Shown here: in pieces, positions 1 through 8,995 of the stretch | Numbering within the stretch: position 1 is the first letter of the stretch | Layout of the letters: each line of letters opens with the position of its first letter | Source of the DNA: Actinomycetes bacterium | GTDB lineage: Bacteria; Actinomycetota; Acidimicrobiia; Acidimicrobiales; JAMCPL01 | DNA: 64,000 bases | Assembly (NCBI GenBank): GCA_021816935.1 | Contig: JAKAWR010000005.1 | Coordinates: forward strand, 121,817-185,816 | Reading direction: 5' to 3' | Position numbers and translations under genes: made by a program | Notes under the pieces: model-generated | What the model saw: the letters and a program-made list of their open reading frames with translations, nothing else | What the model was told of the DNA's origin: nothing | Database searches by the model: none

Positions 1-1343
1 GGGTCGTCGACATATCGGGATCGTACGCCGGACCGACCGCCACGATGTACATGGGCGATCTGGGCGCTGACGTTATCAAGGTCGAGCGGCCGGGAAGTGG
101 TGACGATACGAGACACTGGGGCCCGCCGTTCGTCCTCGGCGATCCGGGTGGCTGTGTAGCCGGCGGCTCAGCGAGTATGGGCGATGATGGGCCTGCAATC
201 ACTGCAGGCTCGTGTAGCCCCGCGAAAGGAGAATCTGCCTGGTTTCTCTCGGCAAACCGCAACAAGCGCAGCGTCTGCATTGACATATCGGCGCCGGAGG
301 GCCGGGCCGTCCTGCTGCGGCTGCTTGGTCGCGCCGATGTATTCGTCGAGAACCTCAACCCGTCGAAGCTCGAACAGCTCCAGCTTGATCCGGGTACGCT
401 GCGGACGCTGTACCCGGGTCTCGTCTACTGCGCTATCTCCGGGTTCGGCCTTACGGGGCCTGACAGCGATCTCCCGGGCTACGACATGATTGCGCAGGCG
501 AGATCGGGCCTGATGAGCGTGACGGGTGCAGAGGGTGGCCCCCCCGAGCGCGTCAGCACGGCCCTGTCCGACGTCGTAGCCGGCATGGCGGCGGTAATGG
601 CGGTGCTGGCGGCCCTGAGGCGAAGGGACAGGACGGGAGAGGGTGACCTCGTGGACATCTCGCTTCTCGAAGCCGATCTTGCCCTGATGGCGCCGAGGGT
701 TGCAAGCTACCTCGCGGGTGAACCGGAGCCCCGGCCAACGGGAGCGACAGATTCGGTTATAGCGGTCTACCAGCGTTTCGAGACAGCGGACCGCCCGATC
801 GTGGTAGCCGCTGGCAACGACCGGCTGTGGGAGCGCCTTTGTGTCGCCGTGGGTCTGGAGGGGCTCGCATCGCGTCCGGATCTGGCGAGCAACGCCGGCC
901 GGCGCGAGAAACGGCGCGAGATCGTGACCGCGCTTTCCGAGAGGTTCGCCGGCAAAGGCGCCTCGCAGTGGCTGGAGAGGCTGGAGGCAGCCGGAGTACC
1001 GAGCGCGCCCGTGCAGTCCCTGTCGGACGTCCTGTCCGATCCCCAGGTGATCGCCAGGGGAGCGGTCGGCGAGCTCGAACTTCCGGGTGGGGGGACTTTC
1101 GGGGCGGTCATGCAACCGTGGCGAGTGGGTATCGACCGCGCCGGTGCAGCGCATGCTGGCCCGCCGGCTCTCGGCGCGCACGGTGAGGCGGTACTGGAGG
1201 AGCATGGCTTCTCAGCACGGGAGATTGCCGCCCTTGCCGGATCGGGGGCGGTCTGGATTCCCGGCACCGTCGTTGCCGGGGGGGACGCCGGCGATGAGGC
1301 AGGCCGGGCCGGACCGGAGGACGGGGAACAGCTGCCATCATGA
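1..1343 (+). CDS. CaiB/BaiF family (class III) CoA-transferase, 5' end outside window
   Basis: Class III CoA-transferases move CoA between carboxylic acids, usually in acid activation or catabolism. The frame is open upstream of the first ATG (45) back to base 3, and those codons read VVDISGSYAGPTAT, matching the normal N-terminal motif of the family, so the true start lies before the window. The DLGADVIKVERP segment and the SGFGLTGP...PGYDMIAQARSGLMSVTG segment, whose Asp corresponds to the catalytic aspartate of formyl-CoA transferase, are intact. The C-terminal 25 residues are low complexity. The stop overlaps the next start by 4 bp (ATGA), so it is co-translated with an acyl-CoA dehydrogenase, which suggests degradation of an organic acid; the substrate cannot be told. 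Confidence 0.9.
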   Translation, partial: VVDISGSYAGPTATMYMGDLGADVIKVERPGSGDDTRHWGPPFVLGDPGGCVAGGSASMGDDGPAITAGSCSPAKGESAWFLSANRNKRSVCIDISAPEGRAVLLRLLGRADVFVENLNPSKLEQLQLDPGTLRTLYPGLVYCAISGFGLTGPDSDLPGYDMIAQARSGLMSVTGAEGGPPERVSTALSDVVAGMAAVMAVLAALRRRDRTGEGDLVDISLLEADLALMAPRVASYLAGEPEPRPTGATDSVIAVYQRFETADRPIVVAAGNDRLWERLCVAVGLEGLASRPDLASNAGRREKRREIVTALSERFAGKGASQWLERLEAAGVPSAPVQSLSDVLSDPQVIARGAVGELELPGGGTFGAVMQPWRVGIDRAGAAHAGPPALGAHGEAVLEEHGFSAREIAALAGSGAVWIPGTVVAGGDAGDEAGRAGPEDGEQLPS

Positions 1344-2590
1344 CGGAGAGAATGAGCGAGATCCGCCTGGTGCCTGGCGAGCTCGCGTTACTGGAGCGGG
1401 TTACCGAGGTGGTTCGCACGGAAGTGGCTCCGAGGGCGGGGCAGGTGGACGGCGGGGAGTTCCCGGAGGCCGGCTACCAGGCGCTTGCCCGGGCCGGGTT
1501 GGCGGGACTGCTCATCCCGCCGGAGCACGGCGGCACCGGTAGTTCTACGATGCTTTACGTGGCTGCCATGGAGGAGATCGCGGCCGCCTGCGGGTCAACG
1601 TCGACCGTCTATATGACCCAGATGCACTGTGCCTATCCCATCGAGATCGCCGGGAGCCCGGAGCAAAAGGAGCGTTTCGTTCCAGGGCTGTGCTCCGGGG
1701 AGCTCTATGGCTCGCTTGCCATTACAGAGAGCGAGGCGGGATCCGACGTGGCGGCCATGCGGACGGTGGCCCGTGAGGCCGGCGGGGATTATGTCATCGA
1801 CGGCGCGAAGACTTTCATCACGACCGGCGACAGGGCCGACGTTATCGTTCTGTTCGCAGCGGTCGATCCGCCCGGAGGGAGAAAGGGTATTACCGCATTC
1901 CTGATAGAGAAGGGGATGGGCGGGTTTATCACGGGTAGGGTGATCGAGAAAATGGGTATGCGCGGGTCTTCCACTGCGGAGCTGTTCCTCGACGGCTGCC
2001 GCGTGCCGGCAACGGCCAGGCTCGGGGGCGTGGGTGAGGGCTTCGAGTTGTCGATGCGATCGGTGGTGAAGTCCCGGCTCAGCGCTGCCGCTCAGGGCGT
2101 GGGCTTTGCGCGGGCGGCCTTCGAGCAGGCCCTGGGTTGGGCTGCATTAGAGGGCAGGCTCGGAACGGGAGCCACCTCGCCCCCATTCGATGACCAGGCG
2201 ATCGCATTCGAGCTCGCAGGCATGAGGGCTCGGGTGGCTGCATCCCGGGAGTTGTTGTGGAGTGTTGCCGCGCTGGTCGATTCGAGCGGCCGCGACCGCG
2301 CCGCTCCGGATACTATCGCCGAAGTGTCGCTTGCCAAGACGTACTGCACGGACTGCGGCATGGAGGTGGCGGACGATGCGATGGTGCTTGCCGGCAGCGA
2401 CGCGAGCGCGGCCCGGGCGGGACTGGAGCGCATCTGGCGGGATGCAAAGGGCACCCAGATCTACGACGGTACCAACCAGATCCAGAGGCTCCTCGTCGCC
2501 CGGGATCTGCAGAGGGCCGCGATTAGAGAAAAGGCGGAGAGGGCAGCGAGGGCCGAGACGGTTGCCGGTCGCAACCTCGTAGGATTGTGA
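1340..2590 (+). CDS. Acyl-CoA dehydrogenase, Asp at the usual catalytic Glu position
   Basis: An FAD flavoprotein of 416 residues, full length for the family, expected to introduce an alpha-beta double bond into an acyl-CoA and pass electrons to ETF. The family signature ITESEAGSDVAAM is near residue 130, and the C-terminal YDGTNQIQRLLVARDL block is at 375-390. In most short/medium-chain enzymes that block reads YEGT with Glu as the catalytic base; here codon 2465-2467 (residue 376) is GAC, Asp. Start ATG overlaps the upstream stop (ATGA). The downstream SDR is broken, so the cluster may be a partial acyl-CoA degradation operon. Substrate unknown. Confidence 0.92.
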   Translation: MTERMSEIRLVPGELALLERVTEVVRTEVAPRAGQVDGGEFPEAGYQALARAGLAGLLIPPEHGGTGSSTMLYVAAMEEIAAACGSTSTVYMTQMHCAYPIEIAGSPEQKERFVPGLCSGELYGSLAITESEAGSDVAAMRTVAREAGGDYVIDGAKTFITTGDRADVIVLFAAVDPPGGRKGITAFLIEKGMGGFITGRVIEKMGMRGSSTAELFLDGCRVPATARLGGVGEGFELSMRSVVKSRLSAAAQGVGFARAAFEQALGWAALEGRLGTGATSPPFDDQAIAFELAGMRARVAASRELLWSVAALVDSSGRDRAAPDTIAEVSLAKTYCTDCGMEVADDAMVLAGSDASAARAGLERIWRDAKGTQIYDGTNQIQRLLVARDLQRAAIREKAERAARAETVAGRNLVGL

Positions 2591-2618
2591 GTCATGAGCG
2601 CTGACCCTCGAGGAGTTC

Positions 2619-2918
2619 TTGCGGGGCGGGCGGGGCAGGTGGACGGCGGCGGTCGGGCTCACGAGGGCGCTCGCGGTCGAGTTCGCACCCGTAGGCGTAC
2701 AGGTCAACGCCGTGGCGCCCGGCTACTTCACGAGCGACATGAACGTGACGCTGCGGGCTGACGATGTTCTGTACGCCAAGGTGCTTCGCCAGATACCGGC
2801 ACGGAGGTTCGGCTCTCCCGAGGAGCTCGGTTCCCTCATGGTGTATCTCGTATCTGCCGCCTCCGACTTCATGACTGGCGAGACCATCGTGGTCGACGGC
2901 GGTCAGTCTGCCCACTGA
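2619..2918 (+). pseudogene. 3' half of a short-chain dehydrogenase/reductase (truncated)
   Basis: From about base 2649 the frame encodes the last ~90 residues of a classical SDR: AAVGLTRALAVEFAPVGVQVNAVAPGYF, then the usual PEELGSLMVYLVS and TGETIVVDGG end. The Rossmann glycine motif and the catalytic Ser-Tyr-Lys region are absent, so it cannot be an active reductase. The nearest start is a TTG at 2619 with poor context. A 22-bp sequence just before the SDR homology (2628-2649) also occurs exactly inside the acyl-CoA dehydrogenase gene (1434-1455), which suggests a rearrangement joined the fragment here. Confidence 0.8.
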
Positions 2919-3137
2919 TGGGAGAATTCGGGATCTTTCCTGGTCACGGAGAGTCCGTTCCGGCGGGTTCCGGGTTGCTGACCTGGGGATCGCCGGCGCG
3001 CCCGGCCTCGGGGCGGTCGCCTGTCGGCAGGCGGCGGTACGGTGGCTCACTTCGGGTTGCGAAGGCGCTCGATACGCAATAACGTTGCAAGAGAGAGCTT
3101 CACTCGAACCAAAGCTCAAGACCACGAGAGATGGCCA

Positions 3138-3317
3138 AGAGGGCCAGTGGATAGGGAGGTTGGATCAGGGAGTCGTTCATACAGGGGTGAGATGGTCCGT
3201 TGGACCGTCGAAGGAAGAACAGCGGCGCAGCCACGAACAGTACCAGTCCGGCAAACCGTTGCGTGGAAGGAATGGCGAAGCACGAACTCGCCGGGGATCC
3301 TTGTCCGCTGAGGCTCT
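3138..3317 (+). repeat. Palindromic element copy A (diverged)
   Basis: This is a diverged member of the inverted-repeat family seen at 28384, 33591 and 60746. The left end carries GGATAGGGAGGTTGGATCAG and the right end TCCGCTGAGGCTCT, with internal text shared with copy B (ggaagaacagcgg, then aggaatggcgaagc). The outer arms are eroded (gggccagt in place of gcctcagc). It occupies most of the gap between the SDR remnant and the NHL-repeat gene. The rest of 2919-3390 shows no gene I can support. A reading frame continues through it into the NHL gene, but a better start lies after it. Confidence 0.75.
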
Positions 3318-3390
3318 CTACAGCGTGATGACTCCGGGTGATGAGCGAACCGCCCGTGGGCTTCGCGCCCGGAGCCGAAAGAGGATTCCC

Positions 3391-6300
3391 GTGGATAGAT
3401 TGCTTTACTACTTGAAGCCTGCAGCAGGCCCGGCGCGCCCGAGCAAAGCGGTCGCGATGGCGAGCCGCCGCCCTGTGGAAAACGCCGGAGAGGTAGGATC
3501 TGGTACGCTCGCCCGGGCCACGACTCTGGGGTTCGTGCATTCCCGGAGGTGGCTTGCCGGCGCGGCCACAACGCTCGTTCGCTCTATGACGCTCATGGCA
3601 CTTGCCGTGGTCCCGCTTCTTGTAACGGGGGCAGCCCCCGCCCCTGTCTCCACTTCCTCTTCAGGTGTCGCTCTTCCAGCCCATCTACAGGACACCGGCG
3701 TCTCCGCCGGCACGATCTCCACCCTTGCCGGCGCACCTCTGTCGGGCAAGGCCGCAGCCGGGACCGCTATTGCGGGCCCGGCCATGGCGGCCACTCCTCC
3801 TGGCATATCGCCACCCGAGATGTTTGTTACCGACGCCTCCTACGGTGTGGTCTACGAGGTGAACCCGATCGCGACTGTTGCGCTGCCTGCCGGGACTGCA
3901 TCGATCTTTGCGGCGGGCGGTGCGAACCCGGCGAGCTGTGCAGGGTCTGTCGATGCCGTGGGTGACGGCTGTACCGCGATCTCTGCGCAGCTCGACGACC
4001 CGCGAGGGGTCGCAGTGGACGCAAGCGGCGACGTGTTTATCGCAGATCAGGCCGGCCAGCGCATCCGGATGGTAGCTGCGACCAACTGCGTCTCAGCGTG
4101 TCCATACGGGTTGGCCTCGACAACGGCGGGCGACATCTACACGGTGGCAGGCAACGGAACGCCGGGTTATTCCGGAGACGGAGGCCCAGCTGGCCCTGCG
4201 CAGCTGGACAATCCTTCGGGCGTGGCAGTCGATGCAAGCGGCAACCTGCTGATCGCTGACACGGCGAACAACCGTATCCGCATGGTGGCGGCCGCGAGCT
4301 GCGCATCGAAGTGCCCCTACGGGCTTTCCGCAACCGTCGGAGGCTCCATCTACACTGTCGCAGGCGGCGGTACCGGGGGCTTGGGAGACGCCGGCCCGGC
4401 TGTGGACGGCAAGCTCAACCAGCCGGAGGCCGTCTCTGCCGACGCAGGTGGCAACCTGCTGATTGCCGACACGAATGACCACCGAATTCGTATGATTGCA
4501 GTCGCGGACTGCACCTCGTCCTGTCCATACGGGTTGGCCTCGACAACAGCGGGAGACATCTACACCGTCGCAGGTGACGGGACGAGGGGCTATTCCGGAG
4601 ATGGCGGACCGGCCGGCTCCGCCGAGCTCAATGGTCCGGCGGGGGTCGCCCTGGACGCAGGCGGCAACCTGATGGTCGCCGACACCGGGAACAACCGCAT
4701 CCGCCTGGTGGCAGCCGCAAGCTGCTCTTCGGCCTGTCCCTATGGCCTAACCTCGACAACGGCGGGCGATATCTACACCGTTGCCGGTGACGGAACGCCG
4801 GGTTATTCCGGAGACGGAGGCCCGGCACGTTCCGCTACGCTTGCCAACCCCCACGTCGCGGGTGGCGATGCGTTGGGCGATCTTCTCGTTGCCGACACCA
4901 ATGGCAACCGCATCCGCCTGGTGGCAGCCGCAAGTTGTTCCTCAGCGTGTCCATACGGGTTGGCCTCGACAACGGCGGGCGACATCTACACCGTTGCCGG
5001 TGACGGAACGCCGGGTTATTCCGGAGACGGCGGACCGGCCGGCTCCGCAGAGCTCAGCGCGCCTTACGCCGTAGCGGCTGCAACAAGTGGAAACCAATTT
5101 GTCGCTGACGCCAACCGCATCCGCCTGGTGGCAGCCGCAAGTTGTTCCTCAGCGTGTCCATACGGGTTGGCCTCGACAACGGCGGGCGACATCTACACCG
5201 TTGCCGGCAACGGAACGCCGGGTTATTCCGGAGACGGAGGCCCCGCCCGTTTGGCGGAACTGGACAACCCTACGAGTGTCGCTGTCGATGCTGCCGGCAA
5301 CCTGCTCATAGCTGACCAGGGCAACCAGCGTATCCGCCTGATTGCGGTCACGACTTGCGTCTCAGCGTGTCCATACGGGTTGGCCTCGACAACAGCGGGC
5401 GACATCTACACCGTTGCCGGCAACGGAACGCCGGGTTATTCCGGAGACGGAGGCCCGGCACGTTCCGCTGCGCTTGCCAACCCCCAGGGTGTAGCGGTCG
5501 ACGCAAGCGGCAACCTGCTCATAGCCGATACCGGAAACCAGCGTACCCGTCTGGTGGCAGGCAAGGTCTGCATGTCCGGCTGCCCCTATGGCCTCACCTC
5601 GACAACCGTGGGCGACATCTACACGGTGACAGGCAACGGAACGCCGGGTTATTCCGGAGACGGAGGCCCTGCGGGCTCAGCGGCGATTGCTTGGCCCGAT
5701 GCGGTGAGTGTTGATCCCGACGGCGACCTCCTGGTCGTGGACAGCGGCAACAACCGTATCCGCCTCGTTGCGGCGACCAGCTGCCCTTCGGGCTGTCCCT
5801 ACGGGCTTGCTTCCACAACCGCGGGCGACATCTACACGGTTGCAGGCGGTGGTACCGGGGGCTTGGGAGACGGTGGTCCGGCTGTTTCCGGCGAACTCAA
5901 CCAGCCGCAGGACGTCTCCACGGACGTGTTCGGTGACATCCTGATTGCCGACTGGGGCAACAACCGTATCCGCCTCGTTGCGGCGACCAGCTGCCCTTCG
6001 GGCTGTCCCTACGGGCTTGCTTCCACAACCGCGGGCGACATCTACACGGTGGCAGGCGACGGTACGCAGGGATATTCCGGAGACGGAGGCGCGGCCACTT
6101 CGGCAGAGCTCAGCTATCCCCAGGGTGTCGTGGTCACCGCCGCCGGAGATCTGCTGATCGCCGACTTTGGTAACAAGCGGGTACGGCAGGTCACGGGTAG
6201 CGGTCTTGTGAGCAGCGGTTCTTCGTACACATCACTGAACCCTTTCAGGATAGTGGACACGAGGTGTGCCATATTGAGCCCGCCAGCGTACTGTTCCGGC

Positions 6301-7539
6301 GAGAACCTACCGGCAAAGAACGCGGCCCTGAGCGCCATTGCCGCGGGGGCCAGCCAGACGGTCACGATTGACGGGACCGGTTCGGGTACGGACGTCGTTC
6401 CGCAGGCGGGAGTCACTGCCGTCGTAGCGAACATGACCGTTGACGATTTCGGTGGGAACGGCGGCTACCTGCGGGCTTACGCCACGGGTGGCAGCGTTCC
6501 TCCGGTGTCGGCGATCAACTGGCGGGCGACCTCCACCGGAGCGATCGCGAATCTCGCTACAATTCCCGTCTCCAGCGGTGGAACCATTACAGTTGCAAAC
6601 GGCGGTGGCACGGGAAAGGTCGACTACCAGCTGGATATCCAGGGCTACTACTCGGCACCCTCGCCAGGTTCTACTACGGGGCTCTTCAACCCGCTTTCTC
6701 CGGCCCGGCTCGCGGACACCCGATGTCTGGCCGTGGACCGGTCCCTGGCGGACTGCAAAGGTCTGCCGGTGGAGAATGCCGGCCTTGCCACGATTGCAGG
6801 CGGCACGTTTGATGCCGTATCGGTTGACGGCCTGGGTGGCCTCCCGCTGGCGGGCGTTGCCGCAGTGGTTCTCAACCTGACCGCGACCGACACCGGTGCC
6901 GGTAACGGCTACTTCAGTGTCTACCCAGCCGGCCAGAATAGGGCTGAGGTGTCCAACCTCAACTGGGACGGGGGAGAGGCGGCGGTACCCAACCGGGTCA
7001 CAGTGGAGGTAGGCGCGTCAGGAAAGATCGACGTGTTCAGCTCCATAAAGGCCGATGTGATCGTGGACCTCTCGGGCTACTACACGGGCGGATCCGCCAA
7101 GGCGCAGACCGGTTCCCTGTTCAACCCGATCAACCCGACCCGCTATGTGGATACGCGCTGCTCGACTTCCAGCACACTGCAGGGTTGCGCGGGCATATCG
7201 GCTCTCTCGCCAGCGGACCACGCCCTGCATCCGATCCCGGCGAGAGGTACGGATATGGTGGCCGTCGGTGGCGTCGGGTCCGATCTCGTCCCTGCGGGCG
7301 CCACGGCCTTCGTCGGCAACCTGACGGCGGTTGGTCCGGCAGATGGCGGCTTTCTGTCGGTTAACCCGGTTGTCAAGCCTCCAACGACTTCTGACGTGAA
7401 CTTCGCGGCGGGTGAAACGGTTGCGAACATGATTGTCGGTGGGCTCGATCCGTTGGGCGAAGTAGTTGTCTACAATTCGGCCTCCGGTGCAACCGGGATG
7501 ATTCTCGATGTCTCGGGCTATTTCGGGCCGGTGGTGTGA
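3391..7539 (+). CDS. Large secreted NHL-repeat protein with three C-terminal DTR/GYY repeat domains
   Basis: About 1382 residues from GTG 3391, which has AAAGAGG five bases upstream; the open frame reaches back to 3085, but that part lies in the palindromic element. Order: a basic N-terminus, a hydrophobic export segment (MTLMALAVVPLLVTGA) followed by a Thr/Ser/Ala linker, about eleven NHL-type beta-propeller repeats of ~70 residues (GVAVDASGNLLIADTGNNRIR, then Cys-x-CPYGL and IYTVAGxGTPGYSGDGGPA), then three ~140-residue domains that each start with a P-x-R-x-x-DTRC motif and end with GYY/GYF. Each NHL repeat carries a Cys pair, so disulfides are likely outside the cell. Such proteins are usually surface exposed; ligand unknown. 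Confidence 0.85.
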   Translation: MDRLLYYLKPAAGPARPSKAVAMASRRPVENAGEVGSGTLARATTLGFVHSRRWLAGAATTLVRSMTLMALAVVPLLVTGAAPAPVSTSSSGVALPAHLQDTGVSAGTISTLAGAPLSGKAAAGTAIAGPAMAATPPGISPPEMFVTDASYGVVYEVNPIATVALPAGTASIFAAGGANPASCAGSVDAVGDGCTAISAQLDDPRGVAVDASGDVFIADQAGQRIRMVAATNCVSACPYGLASTTAGDIYTVAGNGTPGYSGDGGPAGPAQLDNPSGVAVDASGNLLIADTANNRIRMVAAASCASKCPYGLSATVGGSIYTVAGGGTGGLGDAGPAVDGKLNQPEAVSADAGGNLLIADTNDHRIRMIAVADCTSSCPYGLASTTAGDIYTVAGDGTRGYSGDGGPAGSAELNGPAGVALDAGGNLMVADTGNNRIRLVAAASCSSACPYGLTSTTAGDIYTVAGDGTPGYSGDGGPARSATLANPHVAGGDALGDLLVADTNGNRIRLVAAASCSSACPYGLASTTAGDIYTVAGDGTPGYSGDGGPAGSAELSAPYAVAAATSGNQFVADANRIRLVAAASCSSACPYGLASTTAGDIYTVAGNGTPGYSGDGGPARLAELDNPTSVAVDAAGNLLIADQGNQRIRLIAVTTCVSACPYGLASTTAGDIYTVAGNGTPGYSGDGGPARSAALANPQGVAVDASGNLLIADTGNQRTRLVAGKVCMSGCPYGLTSTTVGDIYTVTGNGTPGYSGDGGPAGSAAIAWPDAVSVDPDGDLLVVDSGNNRIRLVAATSCPSGCPYGLASTTAGDIYTVAGGGTGGLGDGGPAVSGELNQPQDVSTDVFGDILIADWGNNRIRLVAATSCPSGCPYGLASTTAGDIYTVAGDGTQGYSGDGGAATSAELSYPQGVVVTAAGDLLIADFGNKRVRQVTGSGLVSSGSSYTSLNPFRIVDTRCAILSPPAYCSGENLPAKNAALSAIAAGASQTVTIDGTGSGTDVVPQAGVTAVVANMTVDDFGGNGGYLRAYATGGSVPPVSAINWRATSTGAIANLATIPVSSGGTITVANGGGTGKVDYQLDIQGYYSAPSPGSTTGLFNPLSPARLADTRCLAVDRSLADCKGLPVENAGLATIAGGTFDAVSVDGLGGLPLAGVAAVVLNLTATDTGAGNGYFSVYPAGQNRAEVSNLNWDGGEAAVPNRVTVEVGASGKIDVFSSIKADVIVDLSGYYTGGSAKAQTGSLFNPINPTRYVDTRCSTSSTLQGCAGISALSPADHALHPIPARGTDMVAVGGVGSDLVPAGATAFVGNLTAVGPADGGFLSVNPVVKPPTTSDVNFAAGETVANMIVGGLDPLGEVVVYNSASGATGMILDVSGYFGPVV
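4095..6170 (+). repeat. Tandem ~200-bp coding repeats of the NHL propeller
   Basis: Near-identical DNA units encode successive NHL blades; the block giving CPYGLASTTAGDIYTVAG and the block giving GTPGYSGDGGP recur with few changes. The similarity is at the nucleotide level, so recent duplication or gene conversion is likely and copy number may vary between strains or be misassembled. Confidence 0.85.
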
Positions 7540-7554
7540 GGCGGAAGGGAGGAT

Positions 7555-8988
7555 GTGCGTCTGAGTGCTCTCAGCCTGGCACGGTGGCAGTTTGGCGTGG
7601 TGACCATCTTCCACTTTTTCTTCGTGCCCGTCACCATCGGGCTCGGCTTCATGACGGCGATCATGCAGACACTTGCTTGGCGGCGCGAGGACGAGACATG
7701 GGACCGGCTGTCCCGTTTCTTCGGTCGGCTGTTCCTGGTGAGCATGGCCGTGGGCGTAGTCACCGGCATCGTGCTCGAGTTCCAGTTCGGGCTCAACTGG
7801 TCGAGCTATTCAATCTTCGTGGGCAACGTTTTCGGTGCCCCCCTGGCAATCGAGGGGCTACTGGCGTTCTTCCTGGAGTCCACGTTCATCGGGCTGTGGG
7901 TTTTTGGGCGGGACCGCCTTCCGCCGGGGCTGCATCTGGCAACGATCTGGCTTACTACTGCCGGCACGATCCTCTCGGCTTTCTTCATCCTGGCTGCGAA
8001 TGCCTGGATGCAGCATCCGGTGGGTTACAAGGTGGTCCACGGGCAGGCGGTCCTGACCAACTTCTGGGCAGTTCTCTCGAACCCTACTCTATGGGCCTCC
8101 TTTACCCATACTGTATTGGGAGCTTTGGCTACCGGCGCCGCCATGGTGCTCGGGGTGAGTATATGGCGGGTCCATAGGGAATCGGGTGGCGTCGGGTCGG
8201 CTGGCGTAGAGCCGCTGTCCGAAGAGCCGGCTGGCGATGAACGCGAAGGCTTTCGCAGGGCCGCAATGCTCACGGCGGTCGTCATGCTCGTCTCCGTCGT
8301 GCTCACAGCTGTGACCGGGGATCTCCAGGCAAGGCTCATGGACTCCCAGCAGCCGATGAAAATGGCAGCGGCCGAAGCCCTGTACAACACCACCAAAGGC
8401 GCAAGCTTCTCGATTCTCACCATCGGCAACCTCCATGGAAGTCCCGTTTACCAGATCAGGGTGCCGCACCTGCTGTCGCTGATCGCCGATCTCGATTGGA
8501 ACGGGCAGGTTCAGGGGATCAACCAGCTCCAGAAGGCCGAGTCGGAAAAGTACGGCCGGGGGAGCTACGTGCCGGTCATCTGGCTCACCTACTGGTCATT
8601 CCGGGCGATGGCGGGGGCTGGCGTCTTGATGATCCTGCTAGCGCTCTGGGCCGTGTGGCTCGGCAGGCGCAAGAGGCAGTTTGCGAACCGCTGGCTGAAA
8701 CGCGCCGCGCTCGGAGGTATTGCGCTACCCTTCGTAGCGAATACGGCAGGGTGGATCTTTACCGAGATCGGGCGCCAACCCTGGATCGTGTACGGCCTGA
8801 TGAAAACGGGCAGCGGCGTATCGAACGTGCCCGCTGCCGACGTGGCCGGTACCCTCATAACGTTCGTGGTTGTGTACCTGGCCCTCGGTACGGTGTCAGC
8901 CTGGTTGATGGCGCGGGCTGCAACACGGGACCTCTTCGCCGTGGAGCAGGCACCGGAGGACGTTGCCACTGCCGGATTGGTTTACTGA
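7555..8988 (+). CDS. cydA: Cytochrome bd ubiquinol oxidase subunit I
   Basis: Catalytic heme subunit of the bd-type terminal oxidase, which oxidises quinol and reduces oxygen in the membrane. At 477 residues it is the short Q-loop type. His20 (FHFFFVP) and His185 (FTHTVLG) match the heme b595 and b558 ligands, Met352 (WSFRAMAG) the second b558 ligand, and GRQPW is at 406-410. Start GTG 7555 sits just after a purine-rich GGAAGGGAGGA stretch, with very short spacing. Only 15 bp separate it from the NHL gene, so no separate promoter is obvious. It is followed by cydB, cydD and cydC. Confidence 0.96.
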   Translation: MRLSALSLARWQFGVVTIFHFFFVPVTIGLGFMTAIMQTLAWRREDETWDRLSRFFGRLFLVSMAVGVVTGIVLEFQFGLNWSSYSIFVGNVFGAPLAIEGLLAFFLESTFIGLWVFGRDRLPPGLHLATIWLTTAGTILSAFFILAANAWMQHPVGYKVVHGQAVLTNFWAVLSNPTLWASFTHTVLGALATGAAMVLGVSIWRVHRESGGVGSAGVEPLSEEPAGDEREGFRRAAMLTAVVMLVSVVLTAVTGDLQARLMDSQQPMKMAAAEALYNTTKGASFSILTIGNLHGSPVYQIRVPHLLSLIADLDWNGQVQGINQLQKAESEKYGRGSYVPVIWLTYWSFRAMAGAGVLMILLALWAVWLGRRKRQFANRWLKRAALGGIALPFVANTAGWIFTEIGRQPWIVYGLMKTGSGVSNVPAADVAGTLITFVVVYLALGTVSAWLMARAATRDLFAVEQAPEDVATAGLVY

Positions 8989-8995
8989 TTGGCCG

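Noticed and set aside
168..1205. Long minus-strand open frame opposite the CoA-transferase gene
   Set aside because: It is a shadow frame; its residues are Arg/His-rich with no family motif, while the plus strand has clear homology.
3085..3390. Extra N-terminus for the NHL protein
   Set aside because: It is mostly palindromic element sequence, and a GTG at 3391 has a good ribosome site.
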